NCBI RefSeq assembly: GCF_001509585.1
Contig: NZ_LNCI01000009.1
Location: 1-64,000, forward strand
DNA from: Tropicimonas marinistellae
GTDB taxonomy: Bacteria; Pseudomonadota; Alphaproteobacteria; Rhodobacterales; Rhodobacteraceae
DNA length: 64,000 nt
Direction: 5' to 3'
Shown: positions 35,480 through 44,525 of the stretch, piece after piece
Layout of the letters: each line of letters begins with the position of its first letter
Numbering within the stretch: position 1 is the stretch's first letter
The notes under the pieces: model-generated
The model's input: only the letters and a program-made list of their open reading frames with translations
Told to the model about the DNA's origin: nothing
The model's database searches: none
Translations under genes and position numbers: made by a program

Positions 35480-36403
35480 TCAGCCGGGCGCGCCGTCGAC
35501 GAAGGGACGCAGCAGGTCGTTGGCAAAACCATGGACCGGCGTTGCAATACCATGCGCGCGTCCGAGCCTCTGGATCTCGCCGCTGACGTAGTCGAGTTCC
35601 AACCGTTTTCCGCGCTGCAGATCGTCCAGCATCGAGGCGTGGACGTCGGGCCGCATCGACTGCAGAAGCGACCAGGCGCGATCTGCGGCCGTATCTGTGA
35701 GCCCTGGGCACACCGCCTTTCCGACGGCCATGGCCTCGTCCAAAGCGGCGCGCAGCAGGTGCTGTGTCTCCGGACAGGCCCGGATCGGGCCGAGATCAAG
35801 CCGGGTCAGGCAGGTGAGCGCGGCAATACTCGCCAGAAGCACGAACTTCTCCCAAAGCGCGGCATCGGCGTCCTCCACCTGCTCGACGTCGATCCCGGCG
35901 CCGCGCAGCGCAGCCGCAACAGGTTCCAGCACCGCCGCGTTGCCATCCATTACCGGGCCAATGACAAGGCGGCTGAAATCCGAGTAATGCCCCACGACGC
36001 CCGGCTCCGGGATGTCGGCTGGCATGTAGACCATCCCCGGCGCTACCCGCCTCGGACCGATCAGATCAGCGAGCCGTTTGTGCGCGGTGATCCCGTTTTG
36101 GGCCGTGATCACCACAGCATCCTCGGCAAGTACGGACGAAAGCTGCGCGCCCGCGCGCGACACGTCGTAGTTCTTCACCATGAAAAGCACGGCGTCCGCT
36201 GCGCCTGCCTCCGCCGGATCGGCAAAGGCCCGCACGCGATCCAGATCAAGGTCTCCCAACGGGCTGCGGATGGACAATCCCCGGGTTCGCATCGCGTCCA
36301 AATGTGCACCGCGCGCCACGAAGGCGACAGCGTGGCCAGCCGCGACCAGTCTTGCGCCGAAGTAGGAGCCGAGCGCCCCCGCACCCATGATCAAGAATCG
36401 CAT
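35480..36403 (-). CDS. ketopantoate reductase family protein (PanE/ApbA)
   Basis: 307 residues. N-terminal NADPH Rossmann motif IMGAGALGSYFGARL, followed by FMVKNYD and AQNGITAHKRL. The C-terminal helical domain keeps the catalytic-type Lys (LWEKFVLLASIAALTCLTR). This family includes 2-dehydropantoate 2-reductase, but many members act on other keto acids, so no symbol is given. Start MRFLIMGA at 36401-36403; the upstream extension is not conserved in style. Confidence 0.87.
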   Translation of the reverse strand: MRFLIMGAGALGSYFGARLVAAGHAVAFVARGAHLDAMRTRGLSIRSPLGDLDLDRVRAFADPAEAGAADAVLFMVKNYDVSRAGAQLSSVLAEDAVVITAQNGITAHKRLADLIGPRRVAPGMVYMPADIPEPGVVGHYSDFSRLVIGPVMDGNAAVLEPVAAALRGAGIDVEQVEDADAALWEKFVLLASIAALTCLTRLDLGPIRACPETQHLLRAALDEAMAVGKAVCPGLTDTAADRAWSLLQSMRPDVHASMLDDLQRGKRLELDYVSGEIQRLGRAHGIATPVHGFANDLLRPFVDGAPG

Positions 36404-36562
36404 ACTCGCCTCTGTCTTGTTGTCGCGCGATGCTGGCCCGCCCCGCCGCCACAGGCAACGCGGCACCGCGACCGTGCCACCTTGCCGCGAATTTTCGCGC
36501 GTCGCCGCGTTTTTCCCTTGAAGCCCGCCCATGGGCTCGCTACATCCCCGTCACTCTCGGAT

Positions 36563-36637
36563 GCGGGCGTAGCTCAGGGGTAGAGCATTACCTTGCCAAG
36601 GTAAGGGTCGTGAGTTCGAATCTCATCGCCCGCTCCA
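36563..36637 (+). tRNA. tRNA-Gly (GCC), copy 1
   Basis: 75 bases with an encoded CCA. Acceptor GCGGGCG pairs with CGCCCGC; anticodon loop TTGCCAA; T-loop TTCGAAT. Identical to the next copy. Confidence 0.98.
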
Positions 36638-36676
36638 AGAGAGAGCCTATTTTATAGGCCACATAGCCAGTGAAGC

Positions 36677-36751
36677 GCGGGCGTAGCTCAGGGGTAGAGC
36701 ATTACCTTGCCAAGGTAAGGGTCGTGAGTTCGAATCTCATCGCCCGCTCCA
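36677..36751 (+). tRNA. tRNA-Gly (GCC), copy 2
   Basis: Identical to copy 1, 39 bases downstream. Its 3' end (CATCGCCCGCTCCA) is repeated at 38641, so this copy forms the left attachment site of the mini-island. Confidence 0.98.
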
Positions 36752-36794
36752 CTGGATATAAATTACTCAAATGATTGAAAAAATCACCGAGAAC

Positions 36795-36926
36795 ATCCCG
36801 CAACACTTGGGGCTCGCCTTTCCCGGCTTGATATCCGACGGACTTCGCGAAGAAGAATAAGCTCTTAGTTCGATGCGACTCCGCGAGGAAAAATCCCGCA
36901 ACATTGCCCGCATCAATCCCGCAACA
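36795..36926 (+). repeat. left arm-type repeats ATCCCGCAACA (x3)
   Basis: Exact copies at 36795-36805, 36893-36903 and 36916-36926, the last two 23 bases apart. Same orientation as the copies at the other end of the island. They look like arm-type binding sites of a tyrosine recombinase inside attL. Confidence 0.6.
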
Positions 36927-37044
36927 ATCAGGCAACGCCAACCGTTTTGGCCGGAAAAAGAAAATCCGCTGAAATATCATGGACATCGGCGGTTCACATT
37001 GAAACACTGTATCCAAATGTTCTGTTCGCCCTAGGCGGTGCCTC

Positions 37045-38478
37045 ATGGTCACTTTTTCCGGTCACTTCGGAATAAACAAACCACAAACACAGCTAGACTT
37101 CGTCGACGTTGATCCCGACAACGACATGCCGCTGTTCATCGATCCTTTCGTGTTCGGACAGTCTAGCGATGCATGGTCTGTTCTGTGCAACGAGGCCATT
37201 CTGTCGTTCTTCGAGGCGGTTCTCGATGCGATCCGTACAGGGAACAACGCCCACGGTCGCCAGTTGCTCGACAACTTGGGGGAACCGAACGAGACTTGCC
37301 TTGGGCTTTCTCAGGGCCGACCGGCCGGTCGCGGTGTAGGGCAACACCAAGCCGATCAGCTTTTCGACAGGATTCGGCAAAGCCGAGCGGCAAGAACGGG
37401 TTTGCTTTCTGAGCTTTCGGAGTGTGAGTTGTTCATTCCTCAATTCGGCTCGGATAAACTCTCTGATATCACCACCAATGTGATCAGGCGTCACCTAGTC
37501 TCATACACTCAGGCTCAATGTGATCTCCATGGCATCGCTTTGACAGATGGTGTTGCGTCAGGAATGCTTTGGGATGGCGCGACTGGAAGCTGGACTAACC
37601 GCTACGTCCCACTGCCGGTCATAAACGGAAAGAAGATTATTCTGGTTCCGAAAGCAAGCGTACGCTGGAAACCAGCCGTCTCTCACACTGAGTACTACAA
37701 CAAGTTCGTCCTAGAGTTTCTTCAAGAAGAACACTTGGTACAAAATTCTCGTTTGGTGGAGGTCCTAAAAAACGGCAGGAGACGGGTAACGAAAAAGTCC
37801 CTCAAGGAAATTCATCCGCTGGAGAAGGATTTCTTGGCTCAGTTTTCGGAGGACAACCCGGAAGTTCTGGAGCGGTACAAAAGCTTACTTGGAATCAGTA
37901 ACGGCATTAAGAATACGGAACTGGAGCAAGACATCGATGAGTCGGCTCTATCCCAAGCGCTGATCGACACCCTTCCCCATATCGATCCCGGTCGCGCCGC
38001 CGCCACTCAGTTTCACAAGTTCATGGTCGGAGTGTTCGAGTTTCTATTTTATCCAGATCTTATTTATCCGGTGTTGGAAGACGAGATAAACGAAGGGCGG
38101 AAAAGGATCGACATCAGCTACACAAACAACGGTTCCGCAGGATTCTTTTTCCGTAGGCGCACGGAAGCCCGTTCAAACGCTGTCAAGATAATGGTCGAGT
38201 GTAAGAATTATCAGAAAGAAATGGCCAACCCGGAACTGGACCAATTGGCCGGACGCTTCTCGGATGCAAGGGGACGACTGGGATTTTTGATCGGTCGGAG
38301 TTTCGACGACCGCGCGAGGTTTATTTCTAGATGCCGCGACACTGCCCAAGCCAACAACGGTTTCATCATAGCGCTCGTAGACGCCGACATTATCCGGTTT
38401 CTTGAGGCCATCCGCGATGGGGACCGCAGCCAAATCGACCGCGAACTAGAAAGGCGCTTCGGTGAGTTGATCAACTGA
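37045..38478 (+). CDS. PD-(D/E)xK nuclease-like protein, candidate defence gene
   Basis: 477 residues, family not recognised. The C-terminal part has a restriction-endonuclease core: D356 in KRIDISYT, and E385/K387 in IMVECKNYQ, the D-(x)-ExK arrangement, then an alpha-beta tail with GFLIGRSFDD and FIIALVDADIIRF as in McrB/Mrr-type nuclease folds. The first 330 residues match no family I can name; they include LFIDPFVFGQSSDAW and long helical stretches. It is the sole cargo of a tRNA mini-island, and codon use is AT-richer than its neighbours. A phage or plasmid defence role is inference. Confidence 0.7.
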   Translation: MVTFSGHFGINKPQTQLDFVDVDPDNDMPLFIDPFVFGQSSDAWSVLCNEAILSFFEAVLDAIRTGNNAHGRQLLDNLGEPNETCLGLSQGRPAGRGVGQHQADQLFDRIRQSRAARTGLLSELSECELFIPQFGSDKLSDITTNVIRRHLVSYTQAQCDLHGIALTDGVASGMLWDGATGSWTNRYVPLPVINGKKIILVPKASVRWKPAVSHTEYYNKFVLEFLQEEHLVQNSRLVEVLKNGRRRVTKKSLKEIHPLEKDFLAQFSEDNPEVLERYKSLLGISNGIKNTELEQDIDESALSQALIDTLPHIDPGRAAATQFHKFMVGVFEFLFYPDLIYPVLEDEINEGRKRIDISYTNNGSAGFFFRRRTEARSNAVKIMVECKNYQKEMANPELDQLAGRFSDARGRLGFLIGRSFDDRARFISRCRDTAQANNGFIIALVDADIIRFLEAIRDGDRSQIDRELERRFGELIN

Positions 38479-38533
38479 CGCCCTCGCTGATTGTCAACTT
38501 CAGAGGTGGGAAAGTGTCTTAGTCGGCAATCGA

Positions 38534-38565
38534 ATCCCGCAACATTTCCCGCAATTCCCGCAACA
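38534..38565 (+). repeat. right arm-type repeats (x3)
   Basis: ATCCCGCAACA at 38534-38544, a partial TTCCCGCAAT at 38546-38555, and TTCCCGCAACA at 38555-38565. They mirror the left-arm repeats, about 75-105 bases inside the right end of the island. Confidence 0.6.
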
Positions 38566-38640
38566 TGCACTGGGCGCGACATCCAGATAACTAGTTGTTA
38601 TAAATACACTTTTTTGAACTCTCTCCAAAAGGCAGGAGCG

Positions 38641-38654
38641 CATCGCCCGCTCCA
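38641..38654 (+). repeat. attR: duplicated tRNA-Gly 3' end
   Basis: CATCGCCCGCTCCA, identical to the last 14 bases of both tRNA-Gly genes, with no tRNA body in front of it. Marks the right border of the mini-island, 123 bases before hisB. Confidence 0.85.
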
Positions 38655-38776
38655 AAGATCTCCATCACACACAATCGACGGCATGGTGGTCACAGCCCCG
38701 GTGCGGTGCTGCACAAGCCCTTGGATCGGCTGCCCTTCCCCTGTATGGAACGCGGGTCAGCGATCGGAGCGAACGC

Positions 38777-39364
38777 ATGCGCAAGGCAACACTGGAACGG
38801 GCGACCACCGAGACAACGATCTCGGTGACTGTCGATCTCGACGGCACCGGAACCTATGACTGCAAGACTGGCGTCGGTTTTTTCGACCATATGTTGGAGC
38901 AGCTTGCGCGCCATTCGCTGATTGACATCACGGTTCGGGCAGAGGGCGATCTGCACATCGACGACCACCACACGGTCGAGGACACCGGCATTGCGCTCGG
39001 TCAGGCCCTGACCCAGGCGCTCGGTGACAAGCGCGGCATTCGCCGCTACGGCGCCTGCCTGCTGCCCATGGACGACACCCTTGTGCGGGCCGCTCTGGAC
39101 CTTTCGGGGCGACCATTTCTGGTGTGGAACATGGATTTCCCGACGGCGAAGATCGGAACGTTCGACACCGAGCTGGTGCGCGAGTTCTTTCAGGCGCTGT
39201 CCACCCATGGCGGGATCACCCTGCACGTCGATGCGCTGCACGGGATCAACAGCCACCACATCGCGGAAGCCGGGTTCAAGGCCGTCGCGCGTGCGCTGCG
39301 CGAGGCGGTCGAGGCCGACCCACGCAAGGGCGACGCGATCCCCTCGACCAAGGGGACGCTGTGA
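38777..39364 (+). CDS. hisB: imidazoleglycerol-phosphate dehydratase
   Basis: Histidine pathway dehydration of IGP to imidazole acetol phosphate. 195 residues. Metal-binding motifs [13 protein letters not shown] and [14 protein letters not shown], plus [12 protein letters not shown]. Single-function form without the phosphatase domain. hisH starts 1 base after its stop. Confidence 0.96.
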   Translation: MRKATLERATTETTISVTVDLDGTGTYDCKTGVGFFDHMLEQLARHSLIDITVRAEGDLHIDDHHTVEDTGIALGQALTQALGDKRGIRRYGACLLPMDDTLVRAALDLSGRPFLVWNMDFPTAKIGTFDTELVREFFQALSTHGGITLHVDALHGINSHHIAEAGFKAVARALREAVEADPRKGDAIPSTKGTL

Positions 39365-39365
39365 A

Positions 39366-40007
39366 ATGTCCCTGACGGTGGTGGTCGACTACGAGAGCGG
39401 CAACCTGCACTCGGCGGAAAAGGCGTTCCAGCGCATGGCGGCGGAAACGGGCAGCGGCGAGGTGCTGATCAGTGGCCGCCCGGACGACGTCGCGCGCGCG
39501 GACCGCGTTGTGCTGCCGGGTGACGGCGCCTACCCTGCCTGCAAGGCGGCGCTGGAGGGGCATTCTGGCTTGCACGAGGCGATCGAAGAGGCGGTCCGCG
39601 TGAAGGGCCGCCCGTTCTTCGGAATCTGCATCGGCATGCAAATGATGGCCACCGTGGGCCGCGAATACGAGGATACGCCCGGCTTCGACTGGATTGGTGG
39701 GGAAGTGGTGCCGATCGTCCCCGACGATCCGTCGCTGAAAGTGCCGCATATGGGCTGGAACGACCTGATCCTGACCGGCGCACATCCCGTGCTCGACGGG
39801 ATCGAAACCGGCGATCATGCCTATTTCGTGCATTCCTATCAGGTCGTGGTCCGCGACTCGACAGATCGGCTTGCGCATGCCGAGTACGGTGGCGAGGTGA
39901 CGGCCATCATCGGGCGCGAAAACATGATCGGTACGCAGTTCCACCCTGAGAAAAGCCAAAGCGCGGGCTTGCGTATGATCTCGAACTTCCTGACCTGGTC
40001 GCCCTGA
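39366..40007 (+). CDS. hisH: imidazole glycerol phosphate synthase, glutaminase subunit
   Basis: Releases ammonia from glutamine for HisF. 213 residues with nucleophile Cys in FFGICIGMQMM and the His-Glu pair in GTQFHPEKSQ; the oxyanion segment is VLPGDGAYP. Start ATG at 39366 is directly behind hisB. Confidence 0.96.
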   Translation: MSLTVVVDYESGNLHSAEKAFQRMAAETGSGEVLISGRPDDVARADRVVLPGDGAYPACKAALEGHSGLHEAIEEAVRVKGRPFFGICIGMQMMATVGREYEDTPGFDWIGGEVVPIVPDDPSLKVPHMGWNDLILTGAHPVLDGIETGDHAYFVHSYQVVVRDSTDRLAHAEYGGEVTAIIGRENMIGTQFHPEKSQSAGLRMISNFLTWSP

Positions 40008-40196
40008 TCCGGACGCTGTTAACGCTCAGGGCCGACCGAGAGAGAGGGAGGGGTCCGGGACCGATTTCAACACGTCCAAGGGCGCTTTCTGGAAATCACC
40101 CGCAGTCTCTTCCCCACCGGTTCGCGGCGAGCTTGTCACGGTTCCAATGACTTTTGAGCGGATTCGCGGTACGATCCGTAAGGGAACACAGCCGCA
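40008..40196. other. intergenic after hisH
   Basis: A short purine-rich run (GAGAGAGAGGGAGGGG) at about 40039-40053. No terminator hairpin or known operator recognised. Confidence 0.35.
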
Positions 40197-40742
40197 ATGA
40201 AAGCCGCATTTGCCATCTTGATAGGCCTGTTACCGACGTCATCACCTGCGCAGAACGATCTGATTGCGGGTCGAATGAATTGCGAGGTTGTTGCAAGCCG
40301 CACTGTCTCCAGCGGCGATCGCCAATCGCTGGCGGATACCGGAAACGGCGCGGAGCATGCCCCCGGGACAACCTTGGTGGTGGACTACAAGCACGATACG
40401 TCGAATGGCCTTACGATTTACCTCGGCGAGCCGAACCGGGCGAATGTGCTCATTGAAGAGCCCTTCCCCGCGAGCAGTTTCGAGGGTGTTTCCAGATTCA
40501 CCAACGTTGCCGAGTATCGGAACACCTACAGCGAGGTCTCGTTCGGACGGCATGGAATGAACTACAAGGGGAACGACCAATTGTTCCTCAAGGAAAAGTG
40601 CCGCGGCGGCGACTGGTCCGGCCATTTTGTCCAGACCTCTGTCAGCGGGCATTTCACTCAGGTCGTCTCACTCCGGTGCCAACCTTTCGTGCACGTGATC
40701 GATGACGTTTTCGCGCGCCTCAAGGCGGATATTGGAAACTGA
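40197..40742 (+). CDS. exported protein of unknown function
   Basis: 181 residues with a Sec signal peptide (MKAAFAILIGLLPTSSPAQN). The mature part has three Cys (NCEVVAS, EKCRGGDW, LRCQPF) and no recognised domain. An EKCRGGDWSGHF segment may mark a conserved core. It lies inside the his region, same strand, but without tight spacing to hisH or hisA. Confidence 0.65.
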   Translation: MKAAFAILIGLLPTSSPAQNDLIAGRMNCEVVASRTVSSGDRQSLADTGNGAEHAPGTTLVVDYKHDTSNGLTIYLGEPNRANVLIEEPFPASSFEGVSRFTNVAEYRNTYSEVSFGRHGMNYKGNDQLFLKEKCRGGDWSGHFVQTSVSGHFTQVVSLRCQPFVHVIDDVFARLKADIGN

Positions 40743-40830
40743 AACTTCGGATAGCGAAACCGGGAACCAGAAAGCGCCCGACCGTCAGGCACAGCTGAAT
40801 GAGCCCTGCCCGCGCGCTATCGCTTGGCGA

Positions 40831-41220
40831 TCACTTCACCCGCGTCCAGGTCTGGCCACGGCAAATCGGACCGACACAACCCGACACTCGAAGCGCATCT
40901 CCCGAGAGTTCCATCTTGGAGGAATAGGTCTTGTCGCGGTCCGGCGCCCAGATCTTTCCTCCCGAGTACTTACCGCCGCCTTCGGGAGACATGTCCCAAA
41001 TCAATCGCTTGCCAAGTTTGTCGGACGGAACCGGATTGCCGTTTCTGTCGAAGGCCGTGCCAAGCGTACCACAGATCATCCCGCCGCATTCGGCGATGGA
41101 AACATGGGCAAAGTTCCCGCCGTCGCCTGCTTCGGTCCTCCAGGTACCGAAGACCGGGTCAGCCATCGACGCGCCGCTCAGCAGGATGAGGCCGGCCGCG
41201 GCCAGTCCGATGTGTCTCAC
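40831..41220 (-). CDS. DUF2147 exported protein
   Basis: 129 residues. Signal peptide ([20 protein letters not shown]), then the DUF2147 pattern: [13 protein letters not shown] start, [10 protein letters not shown], a [41 protein letters not shown] end. Periplasmic family of unknown function, lipocalin-like in shape. It reads against the his genes. Confidence 0.88.
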   Translation of the reverse strand: MRHIGLAAAGLILLSGASMADPVFGTWRTEAGDGGNFAHVSIAECGGMICGTLGTAFDRNGNPVPSDKLGKRLIWDMSPEGGGKYSGGKIWAPDRDKTYSSKMELSGDALRVSGCVGPICRGQTWTRVK

Positions 41221-41354
41221 GATGTGTCCTCCCGTTGGTTTCGGGTCGACCCTGGTGCCGTGTTCCCTGCCGGATCAACAATGACGTCCCGTCGCTTTGC
41301 ATCTCCCGGCGCTGCATGGCACACACGCGGCGAAATCAACGACCGAGGCCCAAA

Positions 41355-42080
41355 ATGATCCTCTATCCCGCCATCGACCTGAAGGACGGCAATTGCGTGC
41401 GCCTGCTGAAGGGCGACATGGACAAGGCCACCGTGTTCGGCAGCGATCCGGCCGCCCAGGCCCGCCAGTTCGAGGCCGCGGGTTGCGAATGGCTGCACCT
41501 CGTGGATCTGAACGGCGCTTTCGAGGGGCGCCCGGTGAACGGTGCGGCTGTCGAGGCAATCCTGTCTGCGACGAGCGTTCCGGTCCAGCTCGGCGGCGGC
41601 ATTCGCGATCTCGCCACCATCGAGATGTGGCTCGGCAAGGGCGTGGCGCGGGTCATCCTCGGGACCGTGGCGGTGGAAAACCCCGAACTCGTGCGCGAAG
41701 CCGCGGCGCTCTTTCCGGGAAAGGTCGCGGTTGGTCTCGATGCACGCAATGGCCGGGTTGCCACCCGCGGCTGGGCCGAAGAGACCACCCAGACGGTCAC
41801 CGAATTGGCGGGGCAGCTTGAAGACGCCGGTATTGCCGCGATCATCTATACCGACATCGACCGCGACGGCGCGATGCAGGGGCCGAACGTGGCCGCGACC
41901 GAAGCCCTGGCCCGCGCGACCACGATCCCGGTCATCGCGTCCGGCGGGGTTTCCTCGCTGGCGGACATCGAGGCGCTGCGCGATGCGGTGGGTATTGCCG
42001 GTGTGATCTCGGGACGGGCGCTTTACGACGGCGCGCTCGACCTTGAGGCGGCGCTTGCTGCACTGGCACCCGCCGCCTGA
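41355..42080 (+). CDS. hisA: ProFAR isomerase
   Basis: Fourth step of histidine synthesis, opening of the ProFAR ribose. 241-residue TIM barrel with the paired catalytic Asp in [13 protein letters not shown] and [10 protein letters not shown], plus the phosphate loops LGGGIRD and ASGGVSS. Start MILYPAID at 41355. Confidence 0.96.
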   Translation: MILYPAIDLKDGNCVRLLKGDMDKATVFGSDPAAQARQFEAAGCEWLHLVDLNGAFEGRPVNGAAVEAILSATSVPVQLGGGIRDLATIEMWLGKGVARVILGTVAVENPELVREAAALFPGKVAVGLDARNGRVATRGWAEETTQTVTELAGQLEDAGIAAIIYTDIDRDGAMQGPNVAATEALARATTIPVIASGGVSSLADIEALRDAVGIAGVISGRALYDGALDLEAALAALAPAA

Positions 42081-42102
42081 GGCCGGCACGGAGGCAAGCG
42101 TC

Positions 42103-42546
42103 TCAATTGCCTGCGGCAGCCCCCGTCAGCTTTTTGAGCGCCCCCTCCATCATCTTGAGATACGGCGCGTCCGCGGGTATGCCGACGCCCTCGAGCATCT
42201 CCGCCGGGGCCTCATAGGCGAGCCAGGTCTGGCCATCGCCGTCCTGGTAGACCAGCACACGCAGAGGCAGCATCAAGCCCGCCAGCACATCATCTTGCAT
42301 CGCCGGCGTCCCGAGCTTGGGATTGCCGAAAACAAGCAGTTCGGCATCGGGCAGTTCCATTCCAACTGAAGCGGCTCCGGCAGCGTGGTCCACCCGTGCG
42401 AAGACCGTCGCGCCGGCGTTTTCGACGGCAGCTTCGAGTGCATCTGTCGTGGCGGCGACATCGCCTGCGGCCGGCACCGCGACGATCTCGGCAATGGCCG
42501 GACCTGTCAGACCCGCGACGACAAGGAGCGGTAGCAGGGTTTTCAT
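42103..42546 (-). CDS. DUF302 exported protein
   Basis: 147 residues: signal peptide ([17 protein letters not shown]) and the DUF302 core [45 protein letters not shown]. Periplasmic, function unknown. Convergent with hisA and divergent from hisF. Confidence 0.9.
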   Translation of the reverse strand: MKTLLPLLVVAGLTGPAIAEIVAVPAAGDVAATTDALEAAVENAGATVFARVDHAAGAASVGMELPDAELLVFGNPKLGTPAMQDDVLAGLMLPLRVLVYQDGDGQTWLAYEAPAEMLEGVGIPADAPYLKMMEGALKKLTGAAAGN

Positions 42547-42649
42547 GGCATTCTCCTCCAGATCTCCTGTTTCCTCATGTCCAATGCTCTGGTCTCTCGC
42601 TTCGCAAACCCATAAAACAATCCGTGATCAGCCAAGGATCGCGTATCGC

Positions 42650-43411
42650 ATGCTCAAAACCCGCATTATCCCTTGCCTTGACGTGAAGGACGGCCGTGTC
42701 GTGAAGGGCGTGAATTTCGTCGATCTGATCGATGCCGGCGACCCCGTGGAAGCCGCGAAGGCGTACGATGCCGCGGGCGCCGACGAGCTCTGCTTTCTCG
42801 ACATCAACGCCACGCATGAAAACCGTGGCACGATGTACGACCTGGCCACGCGTACGGCGGAGCAGTGCTTCATGCCGCTGACCATCGGCGGCGGCGTGCG
42901 CACACCGGAGGATGTTCGCAATCTGCTTTTGGCCGGTGCTGACAAGGTGAGTTTCAACTCCGCCGCGGTCGCCAATCCGGACGTCGTCGGCCAGGCCGCC
43001 GAACGATTCGGCAGCCAGTGCATCGTCGTTGCCATCGATGCCAAGACCGTGCGCCCTGGCAAATGGGAGATCTTCACCCATGGCGGGCGGCGCCCGACGG
43101 GTATCGACGCGGTGGAATTCGCGAAGACCGTCGTGGCCAAGGGGGCGGGCGAGATCCTGCTCACGTCCATGGACCGCGACGGCACCCGCGCGGGCTTCAA
43201 CCTTCCCTTGACGCGCGCAATTTCCGATGCCGTGCATGTGCCGGTGATCGCCTCCGGCGGTGTGGGCACGCTCGACCACCTCGTGGAAGGGGTCACGGAC
43301 GGGGGCGCCAGCGCGGTGCTGGCGGCTTCGATCTTCCATTTCGGAGATTTCACGATCCGCGAGGCCAAGGAGCACATGGCGGCGGCCGGGATCCCCGTTC
43401 GCCTGACCTGA
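42650..43411 (+). CDS. hisF: imidazole glycerol phosphate synthase, cyclase subunit
   Basis: Uses HisH ammonia to form IGP and AICAR. 253-residue TIM barrel. Catalytic Asp residues in [15 protein letters not shown] and [13 protein letters not shown]; phosphate loops IGGGVRT and ASGGVGT. hisE follows after 66 bases. Confidence 0.97.
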   Translation: MLKTRIIPCLDVKDGRVVKGVNFVDLIDAGDPVEAAKAYDAAGADELCFLDINATHENRGTMYDLATRTAEQCFMPLTIGGGVRTPEDVRNLLLAGADKVSFNSAAVANPDVVGQAAERFGSQCIVVAIDAKTVRPGKWEIFTHGGRRPTGIDAVEFAKTVVAKGAGEILLTSMDRDGTRAGFNLPLTRAISDAVHVPVIASGGVGTLDHLVEGVTDGGASAVLAASIFHFGDFTIREAKEHMAAAGIPVRLT

Positions 43412-43414
43412 GAT

Positions 43415-43457
43415 TAACGCCGCGGGGGGCCAGCCCCCCGCACCCCCCGGGATATTT
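43415..43457. repeat. GC-rich palindromic intergenic element
   Basis: GCGGGGGG-CCAG-CCCCCCGC (43421-43440) followed by ACCCCCCGGGATATTT. I recall this type of block, hairpin plus CCCCGGGATATTT, as a recurrent intergenic sequence in Rhodobacteraceae. It may act as an mRNA stabiliser or weak terminator between hisF and hisE. Confidence 0.55.
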
Positions 43458-43477
43458 GCAGACAGAAGAAAACAGCC

Positions 43478-43792
43478 ATGCGCACGATTGACCGACTTGC
43501 CGAGACGATCGAGGCTCGCAAAGGAGCGGACCCGGACACGTCCTGGACGGCGAACCTTCTTGCCAAGGGGCCGGAGAAATGCGCCGAGAAGTTTGGCGAG
43601 GAGGCCGTGGAGGCGATCATCGAGGCGGTGAAGGGAGACAGGGCGCGCCTTGCCTCCGAGGCCGCCGACACGATTTACCACTTGCTGGTCATGTGTGCGG
43701 CACGGGACGTGCGCCTGGCCGATATCGAGGCTGAGTTGGAGCGGCGCGAGGGAAGTTCCGGTATTGCCGAGAAGGCATCCCGGCCAAGATAA
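43478..43792 (+). CDS. hisE: phosphoribosyl-ATP diphosphatase
   Basis: Second step of histidine synthesis, PR-ATP to PR-AMP. 104 residues, all-alpha MazG-like fold with [30 protein letters not shown] and [13 protein letters not shown]. Stand-alone form, not fused to HisI. Confidence 0.95.
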   Translation: MRTIDRLAETIEARKGADPDTSWTANLLAKGPEKCAEKFGEEAVEAIIEAVKGDRARLASEAADTIYHLLVMCAARDVRLADIEAELERREGSSGIAEKASRPR

Positions 43793-43843
43793 CATGCGGT
43801 CACGCAGCGCCCCTGTTCCTGAGCGTTACAGTGCGCTGTACGG

Positions 43844-44305
43844 TCAGCCAATCTGATCGGTAAGACCGTCTGAGCGGGTCCAGTGTTTTCCGAACAACCG
43901 CGGGATCTCCACCATTGGACAGCGGTTCTCGACGACGGTCACGCCCTGCGCACGGGCAAGTTCCGTGGCTTTGGCGCTTTGAACGCCGATCTGCATCCAA
44001 ACCGTCTGCAGACCGGGCAAAGCGTCCAAAGCTTCTTCGACCACCGGCAGCACCCGATCGGAGCGGCGGAAGATGTCGATCATGTCGACAGGAAGATCTA
44101 TATCACTGACGCGCGCGACGGCTTTCTCGCCAAAGAGCTCGCGACCCGCCTGCCCCGGGTTCACGGGGATCACCCTGTATCCGCGCGCCTTGAGGTAGAG
44201 GGAAACGAAATGGCTCGGGCGTTCCGGGCGCGGCGAGGCGCCGATACAGGCGATTACGCGGGTGTGGCGGAAGATTTCCCGGATTGTGTCGTCTGTGGCG
44301 TCCAT
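43844..44305 (-). CDS. CoA-binding domain protein (YccU-like)
   Basis: 153 residues, a stand-alone CoA-binding Rossmann domain: VIACIGASPRPERPSHFVSLYLKARGYRVIPVNP, then VDMIDIFRRSD and QIGVQSAKATELARAQG. NENRCP becomes VVENRCPMVE. Binds CoA; cellular role unknown. Start MDATDDTI at 44303-44305. Confidence 0.9.
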   Translation of the reverse strand: MDATDDTIREIFRHTRVIACIGASPRPERPSHFVSLYLKARGYRVIPVNPGQAGRELFGEKAVARVSDIDLPVDMIDIFRRSDRVLPVVEEALDALPGLQTVWMQIGVQSAKATELARAQGVTVVENRCPMVEIPRLFGKHWTRSDGLTDQIG

Positions 44306-44320
44306 GGATCTCACGCGCAA

Positions 44321-44352
44321 GAAAAAGGCGCCCGGTGAAAAGTCCGGGCGCC
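44321..44352 (-). terminator. intrinsic terminator of the zinc-ribbon gene
   Basis: Stem GGCGCCCGG/CCGGGCGCC, 8-base loop, then TTTTT on the minus strand. It ends transcription coming from the gene at 44526-44822 shortly before the CoA-binding protein gene. Confidence 0.82.
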
Positions 44353-44525
44353 AGGTATGGAACGAGGGACAGTGCAGCGGGTTGCGTCTGTTCCAAAATC
44401 CGCAACCCATATCAAGGAAATAGGTATCACCACGCCACTTCCAAGAGGGTGAAACATTTCCGTGAAGCGATTGTTACCATCACGGGTGCCCGGACGCATG
44501 TATCGGTGGGGATCACCTTCGCTCG

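Larger units (their letters stand above)
36738..38654. mobile_element. integrase-less mini-island at tRNA-Gly
   Basis: Bounded by a 14-bp direct repeat of the tRNA-Gly 3' end (36738-36751 and 38641-38654). It contains one nuclease-like gene, and ATCCCGCAACA-type repeats lie just inside each end. No integrase is present, so it is either a remnant or is moved by a recombinase supplied elsewhere. DNA inside is visibly less GC-rich than the flanking his and tRNA region. Confidence 0.75.

Noticed and set aside
36430-36657. 75-codon frame across the first tRNA-Gly
   Set aside because: It translates the tRNA gene itself.
44321-44352. The hairpin as a regulatory element for the CoA-binding protein
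   Set aside because: The T-run is on the correct side for terminating the upstream minus-strand gene, so a plain terminator is the simpler reading.
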